Part shown: piece by piece, positions 25,460-33,785 of the stretch | How positions within the stretch are numbered: the stretch's first letter is position 1 | Layout: each line of letters opens with the position of its first letter | DNA from: Acetobacteraceae bacterium | GTDB taxonomy: Bacteria; Pseudomonadota; Alphaproteobacteria; Acetobacterales; Acetobacteraceae | Length of the DNA: 64,000 bases | Assembly (NCBI GenBank): GCA_947474705.1 | Contig: CANJJS010000012.1 | Span: 1 to 64,000 of the forward strand | Reading direction: 5' to 3' | The notes under the pieces: generated by a model | What the model saw: only the letters and a program-made list of their open reading frames with translations | Databases searched by the model: none | Told to the model about the DNA's origin: nothing | Translations under genes and position numbers: made by a program

Positions 25460-26155
25460 GTGTCCAGACTTCCTCTGTTCGCTGGTCTCGTTATCCTCGC
25501 GTTGGGCACGGCTCCCGCGTCCGCGACGGTCTACGATGCCTTTTCCGATTTCTCCATCGCGAGCAATCCCAATGGCCCCTGGGGTTACGGCTATGGCAGG
25601 CCGGGCGTTTCGTACACCCCGATGCCGGACTCCACCCCGAGCTTCTTCGGTCCCGATGAGCCCGGATGGTTCCTGGGGAACAGTCCGTTCCTCGTGCCCT
25701 TGGCCATCGCGAACCGCACCGGCGCGATTTTGACGTCCACCACCATCTCTGTCCCCGCCAACACGATGTTCGTGCATCCCGGCAACGACGACGCCCAGGC
25801 CGCGATCGTGCGCTTCGTGGCGCCAGAGGCGGGGCATTACAACTATAATGTGGTCTTCACGCGGGTGGACACGGCGGACGGTTTCGACACCGGCGCCGGG
25901 GTAACCATCTACGACGGCAATGCGGTGTTGTTCGCGCGCGCGCTCGTGCCCCTGACATATGGCGCGACCGTTTCGGCCTCTGGATCGATCGAACTCGCCG
26001 CGAACGAGGTTTTGTCGTTCGTGGTCGATCGTAACGGCTCGTATTTCTTCGACTCCACCGGCTTCTCCGCCCAGATAACGGTCCCGGAGCCCACTTCGTT
26101 TGGTATTTTGGGCGTGGGTTTGTTCGGGTTGAAGCTGTTTCGCCGCCGCCGGTAA
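25460..26155 (+). CDS. PEP-CTERM sorting-domain protein
   Basis: The 231-residue exported protein has a signal peptide (about residues 1-22, ending ASA), a beta-rich middle without known enzyme motifs, and a classical PEP-CTERM tail: VPEPTSFGILGVGLFGLKLF followed by four arginines. Known biology: such tails are recognised by exosortase (EpsH/XrtA), often with extracellular polysaccharide or biofilm. No exosortase gene is in the window. The sequence YDAFSDFS and alternating strands suggest an adhesin-like or surface structural domain. A second, decayed PEP-CTERM gene lies at 31.7 kb. Confidence 0.9.
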   Translation: MSRLPLFAGLVILALGTAPASATVYDAFSDFSIASNPNGPWGYGYGRPGVSYTPMPDSTPSFFGPDEPGWFLGNSPFLVPLAIANRTGAILTSTTISVPANTMFVHPGNDDAQAAIVRFVAPEAGHYNYNVVFTRVDTADGFDTGAGVTIYDGNAVLFARALVPLTYGATVSASGSIELAANEVLSFVVDRNGSYFFDSTGFSAQITVPEPTSFGILGVGLFGLKLFRRRR

Positions 26156-26241
26156 CCAGGCCTGGCGGGGCGGATTTCCCCCGGCGCGCGGTTCGCGATA
26201 CGGTCGCGGCGGTCCAACGAGATCGAACAAGGGAAACCGCC

Positions 26242-26637
26242 ATGTCACTCAGCCTGGAAGACGCCAACCGGATCGCACAGGGCGCGATCGCGAAGGCGAA
26301 GGAACTGAAGATCGGGATTAATGTCGCGGTGTGCGACGCCGGCGGCCGTCTCGTCGCCTTCCAGCGCATGGACAATGCCACCTGGGCCGGGGTCTACGGC
26401 AGCCAGGGCAAGGCGGTCGCCTCCGCCGCTTTCGGCCGTCCCAGCGGGGAGTTGCAGGAACGCGCGCACCTCCCCACCCCCAGCGGGATTCGCGCGGCCG
26501 AAGGTGGCCACATGATCATGGGGCAGGGCGCGGTGCCCATTTTTCGAAACGGCCTTGTCGTGGGGGCCTGCGGCGTCGGCGGCGGCACGGCACAAGAAGA
26601 TGAGGACTGCGCGCGCGCCGGCGTAGCCCTGCTGTAG
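26242..26637 (+). CDS. GlcG/HbpS-family protein
   Basis: The 131-residue protein has the GlcG/HbpS fold: AGGRLVAFQRMDNATWAGVYGSQGKAVASAAFGRPSGEL followed by VVGACGVGGGTAQEDEDCARAGV. Members bind heme or are encoded beside glycolate and propanediol catabolic genes; none is an established enzyme. No signal peptide is visible, so it is probably cytoplasmic. It ends just before a decayed IS481 transposase, and the neighbourhood gives no clear partner. Confidence 0.85.
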   Translation: MSLSLEDANRIAQGAIAKAKELKIGINVAVCDAGGRLVAFQRMDNATWAGVYGSQGKAVASAAFGRPSGELQERAHLPTPSGIRAAEGGHMIMGQGAVPIFRNGLVVGACGVGGGTAQEDEDCARAGVALL

Positions 26638-26650
26638 GGCTCGCCGCCGC

Positions 26651-26812
26651 GCCGGCCGCATACCGGTCAAGCCATTCGTGCCCGGTTTTACGGCCGATCC
26701 CAAAGCGTGGCGGTTCGTTCTTCGACGCACCGCCACGCATACACAGACGATCGTCCATCGGGGTTCTCGCGATCTCGTACACCTCCAAACCGGCATGGTG
26801 AGTGTTAGCCAT
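26651..26812 (-). pseudogene. Decayed IS481-family transposase, N-terminal remnant
   Basis: On the minus strand the frame reads PMDDRLCMR and then FGIGRKTGHEWLDRYAAG. The second block is the helix-turn-helix region of IS481 transposases (usually RFGISRKTGYKWLxRY). The segment between is much shorter than in intact members and similarity stops after about 50 codons, so this is a truncated relic. It abuts the IS-end motif at 26802-26827 and the stop of the GlcG/HbpS gene on the other side. Confidence 0.65.
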
Positions 26813-26827
26813 GTACCCGGTCTGTAC
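26802..26827. repeat. IS481-type end motif, copy matching 98-148
   Basis: GTGTTAGCCATGTACCCGGT followed by CTGTAC matches the motif at 123-148 with two base differences in the first 20 and the same orientation. It marks the outer end of the decayed element to its left. Confidence 0.65.
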
Positions 26828-26926
26828 TCGAAGGACCCTGTCCGCCGCCGGAGCGGATGGCCTTGGCAGTGACAGCCCTCTGGGTTGCCGCTAGGCTTTC
26901 GGGCGACAGGACAGGGAGAATGGACG

Positions 26927-27754
26927 ATGGCGGTCGTGGACGCCCAGATTCATACATGGGGAACGGGTCTGCCGAGCAATATGTCGCATTGGCAGGTCAC
27001 GCATTTCACGCCGGAAGAGGCGATCGCCCTGATGGACATGGGCGGTGTCGATGCCGCCGTCATCCATCCGCCGGGCTGGGATTCCGGCGCCAACGAAATG
27101 GCCTTCAAAGCGGTGGAGGATTTCCCTGGCCGTTTCGCGATCATGGGCGCGGTGCCGTTGGACGATCCCGCCTCGCGCGCGAAAATCGCGGCCTGGCGTC
27201 AGCAAAAGGGCATGCTGGGTCTGCGCTACACGTTCCTGCACGATCCCGCCCGCCAAAAAGCCCGCGACGGCGATTACGACTGGGTCTGGGCCGAGGCGGA
27301 GAAAGCCGGCGTTCCGATCGCGGTGCTCGCGACCGATTTGCTGGGCTATTTTGGCGAGGTCGCGCAAAGGCATCCGGGCCTGCGGATCACCATCGATCAT
27401 CTGGGCGGGCGAGGCGGTCTGACGACGTTGAAGGACGACGCCGCCATGACGCATATCCCGGAGCTGTTGAAACTGGCGAAATTCCCCAATATCGCGGTCA
27501 AGGCGACCGGCGCGCCGGGGTATTCGGCGGAAGCTTATCCGTTTCCGAAAATGCTGGGATATCTGAAACAGATCTTCGACGCCTTCGGACCGGAGCGCAT
27601 GTTCTGGGGCACCGATATTTCGAAAATGCCGTGCTCTTGGAAAATGTGCGTGGAGATGTTCACGGAGAACATGCCGTGGCTGAGCGCGTCCGATAAGAAA
27701 CTGATCATGGGCGATGCGTTGTGCGCCTGGTGGGGCTGGAACCGCATGGGCTGA
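26927..27754 (+). CDS. Amidohydrolase-family protein
   Basis: The 275-residue protein is a small TIM-barrel amidohydrolase: VVDAQIHTW at the start (the usual DxHxH becomes DAQIH), ITIDHLGGRGG in the middle and MFWGTDISKMP near the C-terminus, giving the conserved His and terminal Asp. The ATG at 26927 has GGGAG 8 bases upstream. It is followed by an SDR and a flavin monooxygenase-like gene in the same direction, with short gaps, forming a probable catabolic operon. Relatives hydrolyse lactones or decarboxylate aromatic acids; the substrate is unknown. Confidence 0.8.
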   Translation: MAVVDAQIHTWGTGLPSNMSHWQVTHFTPEEAIALMDMGGVDAAVIHPPGWDSGANEMAFKAVEDFPGRFAIMGAVPLDDPASRAKIAAWRQQKGMLGLRYTFLHDPARQKARDGDYDWVWAEAEKAGVPIAVLATDLLGYFGEVAQRHPGLRITIDHLGGRGGLTTLKDDAAMTHIPELLKLAKFPNIAVKATGAPGYSAEAYPFPKMLGYLKQIFDAFGPERMFWGTDISKMPCSWKMCVEMFTENMPWLSASDKKLIMGDALCAWWGWNRMG

Positions 27755-27799
27755 CCGGCGCCGCGGCCCGAAACTCTGTAACAAAGGAAACGTTTGGAA

Positions 27800-28651
27800 A
27801 TGACCGGTAAAAACACCAAGGGCAAACCCGTCGCCGTCGTCGTGGGGGCCACGTCGAAGTGGCAGTCCGACGGGCGCAACACCAGGCTGGCGCATGGCAA
27901 GGAACTCGACGACAGCGTCATTCCGGTCGGCGCGCGCTGGGGCGTCGGCGGCGCCATCGCGCAGAAATTCGCCAAGGAAGGGTTTTTCACCGTCCTCACC
28001 ACGCGCACCGCGTCCAATGCCACCTCGCTGGCCGCGGCCATCGGCGAGCAGGGCGGCGATTGCGCGATCGTGGAACTGGATTTGTCGTCTCAGGATTCGG
28101 TGTCCACCGCCTTCGCGACGATCCGCGACATCGCGGGCAATCCGGATGTACTCGTTTATAACGCGGGATATCTGGAAGGCCGCGACCTGCCGCCGGGCCA
28201 GGATCTGCTGGAATATATCCCTGTTGAAATGTTCGACGTGGCCCAGCACATCGCCAGCCGCGGTCCGTTCCTGGTCGCCAAGGAAGTCCTGCCCGCCATG
28301 CGGGAAAAGGGCGAGGGCTCGTTCTTCTTCTCGAACAACTCCAAGTCCCTGCGCGGCAAAAAGCGCTACACGGGCGAGTCGCTGTATTATCCGCGGGTGA
28401 TGATGCGCACGCTGGCGCAGGTGCTGACCGAGGAATATTCCGAACACGGCGTCCATGTCGCCAATATCGTGATCGACGGCACCATCGACTCGCCGGGCAC
28501 GCGGGCGCTTTCCAAAATTCAGAACCAGCCCGAACTCATCATCAACCCGGTGAAAATCGCGGAAGCGTTCTACTATTTGCACACGCAGGACAAATCTTGC
28601 TGGACGCACGAGCTGCAACTCACCCCGTATTCCACCAAACCCAGCTACTGA
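27800..28651 (+). CDS. SDR-family protein with an interrupted cofactor motif
   Basis: The 283-residue protein is a Rossmann-fold SDR with a striking N-terminus: the beta1 strand VAVVVGATS is separated from WGVGGAIAQKFAKEG by about 28 residues (KWQSDGRNTRL...VIPVGAR), so the glycine motif is split by an insertion. VLVYNAGYLEGR replaces NNAG. The catalytic region SNNSKSLRGKKRYTGESLYYPRVMM has tyrosines but arginine in place of lysine. AAAGGA precedes the ATG; a TTG two codons earlier is an alternative start. It sits between an amidohydrolase and a flavin enzyme. Activity is uncertain. Confidence 0.75.
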   Translation: MTGKNTKGKPVAVVVGATSKWQSDGRNTRLAHGKELDDSVIPVGARWGVGGAIAQKFAKEGFFTVLTTRTASNATSLAAAIGEQGGDCAIVELDLSSQDSVSTAFATIRDIAGNPDVLVYNAGYLEGRDLPPGQDLLEYIPVEMFDVAQHIASRGPFLVAKEVLPAMREKGEGSFFFSNNSKSLRGKKRYTGESLYYPRVMMRTLAQVLTEEYSEHGVHVANIVIDGTIDSPGTRALSKIQNQPELIINPVKIAEAFYYLHTQDKSCWTHELQLTPYSTKPSY

Positions 28652-28690
28652 TCGCGCGAAGGGCGGCCCGATGGGCCGCGGGAGGTATCC

Positions 28691-29911
28691 ATGGATACGA
28701 TAAGCGACGGCACAGGTCTGCCATACGACATCGAGGCGCAACCGCTGGTGCGCGCGGCCATCGACATGAAGCCGAAACTGCGAAAGTTCGCCGGGGAGAT
28801 CGAGCGCGAGCAACGTTTCCCCCCCGAGCTGAAGGGCATGCTGACGGAGGCCGGTTTCTACCGCATGACGATCCCGCGCGCGCTCGGCGGGCTCGAAACC
28901 GACACGCTGACCTTTTTGCGGGTGGTGGAAACCCTGGCCGAGAGCGTAGGCTCCATCGGCTGGAACTGCGTCAATAATGGCGTGATCCAGTTGGTGACGC
29001 TCGGGCTGTCGGACGACGGCATCCAGGAGATTTATGGCGGCGGCAAGGGCACCGTGATCGCGGGCACCGCCGTGCAGGGCGGCGGCACCGCGGTCCAGGT
29101 GGACGGCGGTTACCAGGTCACGGGACGCTGGAGTTTTGGCAGCGGCTGCCAGGAAGCCTCCTGGATGCTCAGCAGCTTCCAGATCCTGGACGACGGCAAG
29201 CCGCGCGTCGGACCGGCGGGCGAGGCGCTGTTCTGGCGCGGTCTGTTCCGCCGGGACGAGATCGAGGTCGTGCCCGGCAGTTGGAACGTCACGGGCATGC
29301 GTGGCACTGGCAGTTTCGATTGGACGGTGAAAGATCTGTTCCTGCCGGAACACCGGACCATGGTGCACGCGGGCGCGCCGCTGGAAAATCAATGGGCGCG
29401 CTGGCCGGGCATTGTCTATGCGCTGCCGATTCAATGCTGGATCGGTCCGCACCACAGTTCGATTCTGACCGGAATCTCGCGCGGCGGGGTCGATGCGCTG
29501 ATCGATCTGACCACGGAAAAGTATTTGCGCGGACGGCCCGGGATGCTGCGAGACAACCAGCAGGTGCAGGACGCGATCGGCCGGGCGGATTCTCTCCTGA
29601 ACGCGGGCCGGGTGTATCGAAGCCAGACCATCCGGGAGATGTGGGACACGCTCGCGGCGGGCAAGGAGATCACGCTGACCCAACGGGCCCGTTGCCGTTT
29701 GGCGTCCAGCAACGCGGCGGATGGCGCGCGCGCCGCTCTCGACCACGTGTATCGCTGGGGCGGCAGCACGTCCTTCAAGGCCGAAAGCCGCCTCGCCGAA
29801 GCCTGGCGCGACGCGCAGGTCGTCGGTCAGACCCAGACGGTCGGACCCGAGTGGTATCCGATCGCCGGTCGGGCCCTGATGGGCATGGATCCGGGATCGC
29901 GGCTACGTTGA
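28691..29911 (+). CDS. Acyl-CoA-dehydrogenase-fold flavin monooxygenase
   Basis: The 406-residue protein has the acyl-CoA dehydrogenase fold. LTEAGFYRMTIPRALGGLETD opens the N-terminal helical domain, TGRWSFGSGCQEASWML and GTGSFDWTVKDLFLPEHRTM form the central beta domain, and a helical domain follows with YRWGGSTSF near the end. The pattern W-x-x-N-x-T-G-M-R-G-T-G-S fits group D two-component monooxygenases (HpaB/HsaA-type hydroxylases) better than true acyl-CoA dehydrogenases. The reductase component is not adjacent. It is the third gene of the amidohydrolase/SDR cluster and is followed by a strong hairpin. Confidence 0.85.
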   Translation: MDTISDGTGLPYDIEAQPLVRAAIDMKPKLRKFAGEIEREQRFPPELKGMLTEAGFYRMTIPRALGGLETDTLTFLRVVETLAESVGSIGWNCVNNGVIQLVTLGLSDDGIQEIYGGGKGTVIAGTAVQGGGTAVQVDGGYQVTGRWSFGSGCQEASWMLSSFQILDDGKPRVGPAGEALFWRGLFRRDEIEVVPGSWNVTGMRGTGSFDWTVKDLFLPEHRTMVHAGAPLENQWARWPGIVYALPIQCWIGPHHSSILTGISRGGVDALIDLTTEKYLRGRPGMLRDNQQVQDAIGRADSLLNAGRVYRSQTIREMWDTLAAGKEITLTQRARCRLASSNAADGARAALDHVYRWGGSTSFKAESRLAEAWRDAQVVGQTQTVGPEWYPIAGRALMGMDPGSRLR

Positions 29912-29917
29912 CATGCC

Positions 29918-29948
29918 GGGCGATGGCCTGACTTTCAGGCCGTCGCCC
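29918..29948. terminator. Hairpin between convergent flavin enzyme and OmpA genes
   Basis: A 14-base-pair stem (29918-29931 with 29935-29948, one T-G pair) with a CTT loop lies between two convergent genes. It is a likely bidirectional terminator although no long T run follows. Confidence 0.65.
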
Positions 29949-29962
29949 ACACGTGCCGTTGG

Positions 29963-30583
29963 TTAAGAACCGAGATTGACGACCTCGACGCGGCGATTGC
30001 GCGGTTCCGCCGTCTGCGCCGGCTGTTCCACCAGCGGACGATCCTGCCCGAAGCCCGCGGTTTCAAGCCGTGTCGCGGCGATCCCGTGCTGGCGCGCCAG
30101 GTAATCGACCACCGCGGCCGCGCGGGCCTGGGAGAGTTTCCGGTTCTCGTCCGGCGAGCCGACATTGTCGGTATGCCCGGCGATCCGGAAGCGGAACGCC
30201 GACAAAGCGCTGCTGCCAAGCGCCTTCGCGAGTTCGTCGAGGCAGGCGCGGGCGGCGGGCGTGAGGCCGGCCGAACCCGTGGTGAAGTGCACCATCAGTT
30301 GCACCGAATTGGCCGCGGCACCCGCGGAGGTACCCGCGCTGGGGCAGCCAGTGGCGGCCCGGTGCATGGTCGTGGCGGCGGGGGCCGCTTTCGCCGTGGC
30401 GGGCTGCGACGCCGCCGGCGCCGCCGGTGTGGGGCTGCCGAGACGTATGCCGCGCGTGGTCATGTCGCTGGAACCGCTCAGTCCGCGGATGATATCCTCG
30501 GCGCTCATTTGGGATCGGGCTTCGCCGCCCAGAAGCGCGAGCGCGACGGGCACGATCGTCGTCAGTTTCAGGATCGTTCGCAT
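29963..30583 (-). CDS. OmpA-family protein
   Basis: The 206-residue exported protein has a signal peptide (about residues 1-24), a low-complexity Ala/Pro linker to about residue 85, and a C-terminal OmpA domain: VHFTTGSAGLTPAARACLDELAKAL, RIAGHTDNVGSPDENRKLSQARAAAVVDYL with the peptidoglycan-binding Asp and Arg, and AGFGQDRPLV. It therefore anchors to the cell wall. There is no lipobox and no N-terminal beta barrel. AAGGGG lies upstream of the ATG. It is divergent from the next SDR gene. Confidence 0.9.
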   Translation of the reverse strand: MRTILKLTTIVPVALALLGGEARSQMSAEDIIRGLSGSSDMTTRGIRLGSPTPAAPAASQPATAKAAPAATTMHRAATGCPSAGTSAGAAANSVQLMVHFTTGSAGLTPAARACLDELAKALGSSALSAFRFRIAGHTDNVGSPDENRKLSQARAAAVVDYLARQHGIAATRLETAGFGQDRPLVEQPAQTAEPRNRRVEVVNLGS

Positions 30584-30746
30584 GGTGTTTTCCCCTTGGC
30601 CGAAAAAGACGGCGAGTCTCATCGGACGATTAATACGTGTCCCGGCCCCAAGGTTCAAGGAAAGAAACGGCGGCGCCCATGCCGCCATTCCGCCACGGGC
30701 GCGGGCGTGCCAGTCTCGCGGCGCATAACAGGAAGGATACGCTCCC

Positions 30747-31583
30747 ATGATGGACATCTCCGGCAAGACCGCCATCGTCACCGGCGCCGCGTCCGGTATC
30801 GGCCTGGGCATTGCCACCGCGCTCGCCGAGGCCGGTGCCAATGTGGTCATGGCCGATATTCAGAAAGACGCGGTCGAGCAGGCCGCGCATGGCCTGTCCG
30901 GCACCAACAAGCGCGTCATGCCGGTGCGGATCGATGTCACACAGGAACAATCCGTGCTGGACGCGCTGGCGGAGGCGGAACGGAATTTTGGCAAACTGCA
31001 TATCGCCTGCAACAACGCGGGCGTGCCGATGCACGGCACCAAACTGGTCGATGTGCCCGTGTCCGACTGGCAATTCGCGATCGGCGTCAATGTCTGGGGC
31101 ATTATTCACGGGATCCGTCATTTCGTGCCCGCCATTCTGAAACACGGGGAGGAAGGGCATATCGTCAACACCGCCTCCGTCGCCGGGTTTCAGAACCGCC
31201 GCGGCACCGACCAGGGGCCGTACTCCATGACCAAATATGCCGCGTTGTCGTTGACGGAGGCATTGGAACTCGAACTCGAAGGCACAAATATCGGTGTCTC
31301 CGTCCTCTGTCCCGGACCCAGTAACACCAACATCGCGCGCGGCGCGCGGAATCGTCCGGACCATATGGGCGGGCCGATCGTGAAGGCGAACGACGAGGCG
31401 GTGCTGGCGGAACGGCTCGCGACGACCGGCCTCGATCCGAAGAAAGTGGGGGAGCGGGTGGTGGACGCGATCCGGACGAAGACGTTTTACGCTTTCGTCA
31501 GCGCGGTGCCGGCGGATGTCATCCGGGCCCGTCACCGGCGGATCGAAGAAGCATTGAACTCGCCCTGGGTTTCGCATTACTGA
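30747..31583 (+). CDS. SDR-family oxidoreductase
   Basis: The 278-residue enzyme has an intact active site: TGAASGIG at 13-20, CNNAGVP near 89, the serine of NTASVAG and YSMTKYAA giving YxxxK. The C-terminal tail beyond residue 220 is longer than usual and includes a helix with RARHRRIEEAL. AGGAAGGA precedes the ATG pair. It appears monocistronic. Similar enzymes oxidise secondary alcohols or steroid-like substrates; nothing here defines the substrate. Confidence 0.9.
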   Translation: MMDISGKTAIVTGAASGIGLGIATALAEAGANVVMADIQKDAVEQAAHGLSGTNKRVMPVRIDVTQEQSVLDALAEAERNFGKLHIACNNAGVPMHGTKLVDVPVSDWQFAIGVNVWGIIHGIRHFVPAILKHGEEGHIVNTASVAGFQNRRGTDQGPYSMTKYAALSLTEALELELEGTNIGVSVLCPGPSNTNIARGARNRPDHMGGPIVKANDEAVLAERLATTGLDPKKVGERVVDAIRTKTFYAFVSAVPADVIRARHRRIEEALNSPWVSHY

Positions 31584-31627
31584 GACCGGCCCTCGGGATC
31601 TCCGAGGGCCATGTCCCGGCCCAACCT

Positions 31628-31851
31628 GTTTCAGATGGCCGCGCGGCCCCGGCGCATGACATCGAAAAGCCCGGCAGCGCCAAAGTCCCGGGTTCCGCGA
31701 CATTCAGGGGTTGCGCCAGATTCGCCGCAAGCACGGCACCGCTGTTCGTTTCGACGATGGTGAAATCCACCGAAGTCCCCGCGAACAACGTGCCAAGGCG
31801 CCATTGGAGGTAACCGGCGGCGTTAGGCGACACACAAGAATAAGGGGTCAT
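31628..31851 (-). pseudogene. Remnant of a PEP-CTERM protein gene
   Basis: The minus-strand frame contains LQWRLGTLFAGTSVDFTIVE and then NVAEPGTLALPGFSMSCAGAARP. The latter lines up with a PEP-CTERM tail of the form VPEPGTLALLGFG...AGARRR, but the first proline, the transmembrane glycine/leucine run and the arginine end are degraded. No signal peptide or full N-terminal domain is found upstream. The remaining 160 bases to the next gene (31852-32012) are relatively A+T-rich and show nothing recognisable. Confidence 0.55.
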
Positions 31852-32012
31852 CGCACGATCTGTTCAAAATCGTATGCGAAGCCGATTGGCGGCTTTGAAC
31901 CGGCTTTTCGCAAACGAGGGTTTGCGCGACGCGGGCATTGGGCGGCAAATCGCGGGATTATCTTTTTCAAAATCGATTTCAAAGGCAAGTGGCATCTGAA
32001 ACCCTCTGAGAA

Positions 32013-32825
32013 CTAGCCCTCCGCTTGCAGGGTTGCTTCGACACGCTGGATCAGTCGCTGCCGCTGAGCAGGGGTGGCTGGCCGCCGCTGCAAGAGGACG
32101 AAGGCGCGAAGAATTGGCAGATAGGGTTGCATCGCCTCCGTCAACGCCGCGGAGGACAGGCCGGACAGTCGCGCGTATTCGGACCGCACGGTGGCATCGA
32201 TCGCGCGCGGCGGTTCCGGATTGGCGTCGTCTGGCACGAGCTCGGAAAGGCTGATATGGACGCGCGCGATGTCGAAGACGCCGGATGCCCGGAGCGCCCC
32301 GGCCCAGTCGATGCTTCGCGGACCGTCCGCCGTCATGATGACGTTGCCGGGGTGGAGGTCGGAATGACACAGCCTATCCCCCGGCGGCAGACGATCGATC
32401 AGAGTAAGGACGCCAGTGGCGATGTGCTGTGGCAGTATGTCGCGGGACTCTCGCGATGCGAAATCGATCCAACGGTAGAGCGAGGGGACATCTGGCGGCG
32501 GTGGCGGCGTCTTGTGAATGGACAGGTAGAGGCTCGCGAGGATCGCACCCACTCGCTCGGGCGTCATGGCGCCGGTCAGCAGGAGTTGGTGCAAGGTTGG
32601 TCCGTCGAAACGCCGCAGCACGATGCCAAAGCGCCCGTCCACGGTGACTTCGTCGAACACCTCCGGAGCGCCCGCGGCGGATGCCGCGCGGGTCATGCGT
32701 GCCTCGTGCCGTCCGAACCATTCCGGGACGCCGGACCTGAACAGCTTCACGATCCGGCCGCGCGCCCAGAGGTGGATGTCCGCCGAGGTACCTTCGCCGA
32801 TTTTCTCCCCCAGGGATCTTCGCAT
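32013..32825 (-). CDS. Aminoglycoside-phosphotransferase-fold kinase
   Basis: The 270-residue protein has a protein-kinase-like phosphotransferase fold: EKIGEGTSADIHLW near residue 8 (nucleotide loop), KLF for the ATP-binding Lys, LCHSDLHPGNVIM (catalytic loop, Asp near 154) and SIDWAGALRAS for the metal-binding Asp of the DFG-equivalent. Such APH/ChoK-like proteins phosphorylate small molecules such as aminoglycosides, choline or homoserine. It has no signal peptide, stands alone on the minus strand, and gives no clue to its substrate. Confidence 0.85.
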   Translation of the reverse strand: MRRSLGEKIGEGTSADIHLWARGRIVKLFRSGVPEWFGRHEARMTRAASAAGAPEVFDEVTVDGRFGIVLRRFDGPTLHQLLLTGAMTPERVGAILASLYLSIHKTPPPPPDVPSLYRWIDFASRESRDILPQHIATGVLTLIDRLPPGDRLCHSDLHPGNVIMTADGPRSIDWAGALRASGVFDIARVHISLSELVPDDANPEPPRAIDATVRSEYARLSGLSSAALTEAMQPYLPILRAFVLLQRRPATPAQRQRLIQRVEATLQAEG

Positions 32826-32911
32826 CGTCCGTTCTCCCCCACCTCTCCTTGGCGTGCGATTTTGAACAAATGTGTGTCCGGCGGCCGGCCCGGTTATTTT
32901 CGCGCGCCGGC

Positions 32912-33658
32912 TTACATCGCGAAGCGCGACATCCCGCCATCCACGGGGATCACCGTCCCCGTGATATACCCCGCGCGCGGCGAGGCCAGGAACGCGACGA
33001 GATCCGCCAGTTCCTCTGGTTCGCCGAAGCGTCCCATCGGGATGTTCTGATCGATGTAGCGTTGCGTCACCGCCGGGTCGGGATGCAGACGGGACCTGAT
33101 CTGTTCGCTGTTAATGCGTCCCGGCGGGATGCAGTTGATGGTGATCCCCTCTTTCGCCAGATCGCGCGACAGGCCTTTCGACCAGGCGTGCACGGCGGCG
33201 CAGGCGGTCAGCGCGGCGGAGGTGGCGTAAGGTTCTACGATACCCGTGATATTGACGATCCGCCCCCATTTTCGCGCGCGCATGCCCGGTAGGAAGGCGT
33301 TGGTCAGCCGGCGCAATGTCGTGAATTTCAGATCGAATCCGGCGTTCCAGACCTCATCCGCGGCGGAGATCTCCGGCCTGGACGAAAGTCCCGCGTTGTT
33401 GATCAGAATATCCAGACCTCCCACCGCCTCCAGCACCTTCGCCGGCGCCTCCTGTGCCGTCAGATCGGCGACGACGACCAGCGGACGGGCCCCGGTCTCG
33501 GCGGCGATCTCGTCCGCCAGTGCCTCCAGCCGGTCGCCTCGGCGGGCCAGAATGGCGAGGCGCACGCCCTCGCGCGCCAATGCCCATGCGATACCGGTGC
33601 CGATGCCGGCGCTGGCGCCGGTGACGAGGCAGGTCTTGCCGGTGAGTTTCAGGTCCAT
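32912..33658 (-). CDS. SDR-family protein lacking the YxxxK motif
   Basis: The 248-residue SDR has TGASAGIG at 13-20, INNAGLSSRPE, and the C-terminal GYITGTVIPVDGGM. The active-site helix reads TSAALTACAAVHAWSKGL, so the tyrosine and the lysine of YxxxK are replaced (Leu and Ala), while a later SKGLSRDL is retained. The serine position is occupied by the Thr/Gly of NITGI. Some subfamilies use a displaced lysine, so inactivity is possible but not certain. It is divergent from the GFA gene. Confidence 0.8.
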   Translation of the reverse strand: MDLKLTGKTCLVTGASAGIGTGIAWALAREGVRLAILARRGDRLEALADEIAAETGARPLVVVADLTAQEAPAKVLEAVGGLDILINNAGLSSRPEISAADEVWNAGFDLKFTTLRRLTNAFLPGMRARKWGRIVNITGIVEPYATSAALTACAAVHAWSKGLSRDLAKEGITINCIPPGRINSEQIRSRLHPDPAVTQRYIDQNIPMGRFGEPEELADLVAFLASPRAGYITGTVIPVDGGMSRFAM

Positions 33659-33785
33659 CGCCAGAGTCTCCGTTTACAATCGGGCTTCGATCCCATGCGC
33701 GGGGGCGCCTGTCCACCGCACCGGCGGGATGGACGGGCGGCGGCCGATTTGCGACACCTGCCGGAGAAAAAAGGGGAGGGCGGCG

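Noticed and set aside
98-26827. Composite transposon bounded by the two IS481 ends
   Set aside because: The ends are in the same orientation, the right copy is decayed, and the genes between (panB, purB, tag) look like ordinary core genes.
26891-29746. Very long minus-strand open frame (951 codons) antisense to three genes
   Set aside because: It is His/Arg/Gln-rich without any known domain and mirrors the well-supported plus-strand genes; high G+C keeps the antisense frame open.
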